This document shows, piece after piece, positions 5,858 through 6,417 of a stretch of 6,417 bases of DNA. The notes beneath the pieces were generated by a model, which saw only the letters and a program-made list of their open reading frames with translations, had not been told where the DNA came from and made no database searches. Source of the DNA: Candidatus Poseidoniaceae archaeon. GTDB lineage: Archaea > Thermoplasmatota > Poseidoniia > Poseidoniales > Poseidoniaceae. Location: positions 2,694 through 9,110 of the forward strand of contig DUIP01000022.1 of assembly GCA_013330285.1 (NCBI GenBank), in the 5' to 3' direction. Both the position numbers and the translations under genes were made by a program. Each line of letters begins with the position of its first letter. Within the stretch, counting starts at the first letter, position 1.

Positions 5858-6417
5858 ATGGATTACTACGCAGCACTGGGTGGAGTGATGCTCCTTCTTG
5901 GTGTTGCTCTGATCACTCCAGGCCCTAATGCACTCACATGTTTTGCACACGGAGGCATGTTTGGGCCAAGGAGCAATGTCCCATTGATTGGCGGCATGGT
6001 GATTGGTTTTGTCACCATTGAAATGAGCGTTGGTTTGCTCATTAACACCATCGATCATTCACCCACAGCCCTGACAGTTCTCCACTGGATTGGGATGATT
6101 TTTCTTGCTGCAATGGTCGTCGGCATGTTCCGATTCAATCCAAGCACCATCAACACCGAGGGTGTTGAAGCGATGTTAGGGGTCAAGGTTGGCATTGGTA
6201 TGCAATTCGTCAACGGAAAAGAATGGGCTTTTGTCATTATTTTGATGAGCAATTACATTCAACCATTGGGTGGTGGTATGCAGGGTATTCTCACAATTCT
6301 CGCCATCACATTGAGCGTTTGTGTGGCAGCTATGATTGGCTGGACCTTTCTTGGCGCACGCTTGTCCAATTTCTTTACTCACGAAACCAGAGGAAAGCGA
6401 GTCTTCCAAATCTGTGG
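5858..6417 (+). CDS. LysE/RhtB-family amino-acid exporter (3' partial)
   Basis: The frame from ATG 5858 stays open to the right edge, giving the first 186 residues of a protein whose family is usually about 200-220 long, so only the last helix or so is missing. Hydrophobic helices lie at about 5-28, 42-63, 72-91, 110-132 and 143-166. The marker motif TPGPN is at residues 20-24, at the end of helix 1 as in LysE/RhtB exporters. The MQFVNGKEWAF stretch at 115-125 matches the position of the family's Q-x-x-NPKAW-x-F motif, although the usual Asn-Pro-Lys reads Asn-Gly-Lys here. Family members export amino acids such as lysine, homoserine or threonine across the cell membrane; the substrate cannot be told. 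A good ribosome binding site (GAGGG, spacing 6) fixes the start and lies in a hairpin. The 111-base gap upstream suggests an independent transcription unit. Confidence 0.87.
   Translation, partial: MDYYAALGGVMLLLGVALITPGPNALTCFAHGGMFGPRSNVPLIGGMVIGFVTIEMSVGLLINTIDHSPTALTVLHWIGMIFLAAMVVGMFRFNPSTINTEGVEAMLGVKVGIGMQFVNGKEWAFVIILMSNYIQPLGGGMQGILTILAITLSVCVAAMIGWTFLGARLSNFFTHETRGKRVFQIC

Noticed and set aside
5507..6058. 183-codon minus-strand frame spanning the small gene, the gap and the start of the exporter gene
   Set aside because: It overlaps the LysE-family gene with its TPGPN motif, its residues are His/Cys/Ser-rich without pattern, and no start signal is evident.
1..6417. CRISPR array, insertion sequence, tRNA or rRNA gene, toxin-antitoxin or defence cluster
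   Set aside because: No regularly spaced direct repeats, transposase motifs, cloverleaf-like segments or known defence domains were seen; the window is nearly filled with ordinary genes.

Overview
The window is about 6.4 kb of tightly packed coding sequence. All seven genes I can support lie on the + strand, with gaps of 10 to 111 bases. GC content looks close to one half by eye. The gene set is archaeal: a DtxR/IdeR-type metal regulator with a C-terminal FeoA-like domain, a coiled-coil protein of the archaeal COG1340 type, and a cell-surface-type beta protein with a single membrane anchor and cytoplasmic zinc ribbons. Weak or absent Shine-Dalgarno sequences and A/T-rich TATA-like stretches about 30 to 45 bases before some starts fit this. 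My best guess is a marine euryarchaeon of the Marine Group II (Poseidoniales) kind. That is an inference from style and gene content, not from a marker gene.

Left part (1-1767): the 3' end of a membrane-anchored protein (extracellular beta domains, one transmembrane helix, two near-identical zinc ribbons separated by an acidic linker) is followed after 23 bases by the DtxR-family regulator. The short gap suggests one transcript. Middle (1816-4380): a 498-residue polytopic membrane protein of no family I recognise, with its own TATA-like element. Next comes a COG1340-type coiled-coil protein with a basic tail, preceded by a short leader that holds a 7-bp inverted repeat.

Right part (4391-6417): an NDP-sugar pyrophosphorylase with a left-handed beta-helix tail starts only 10 bases after the coiled-coil gene, almost certainly at a TTG codon. 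It is followed by a small charged helical protein of about 80 residues, then a 111-base gap with a T-tract and hairpins, and then the first 186 residues of a LysE/RhtB-family exporter that runs off the right edge.

The genes do not form one obvious pathway. Visible themes are metal-responsive regulation (DtxR, zinc ribbons), activated-sugar synthesis for surface glycans or glycoproteins (the pyrophosphorylase), and membrane functions. I see no mobile element, CRISPR array, tRNA, rRNA or defence system. The least explained items are the polytopic membrane protein, the zinc-ribbon membrane protein, and the hairpin that covers the ribosome binding site of the exporter gene.
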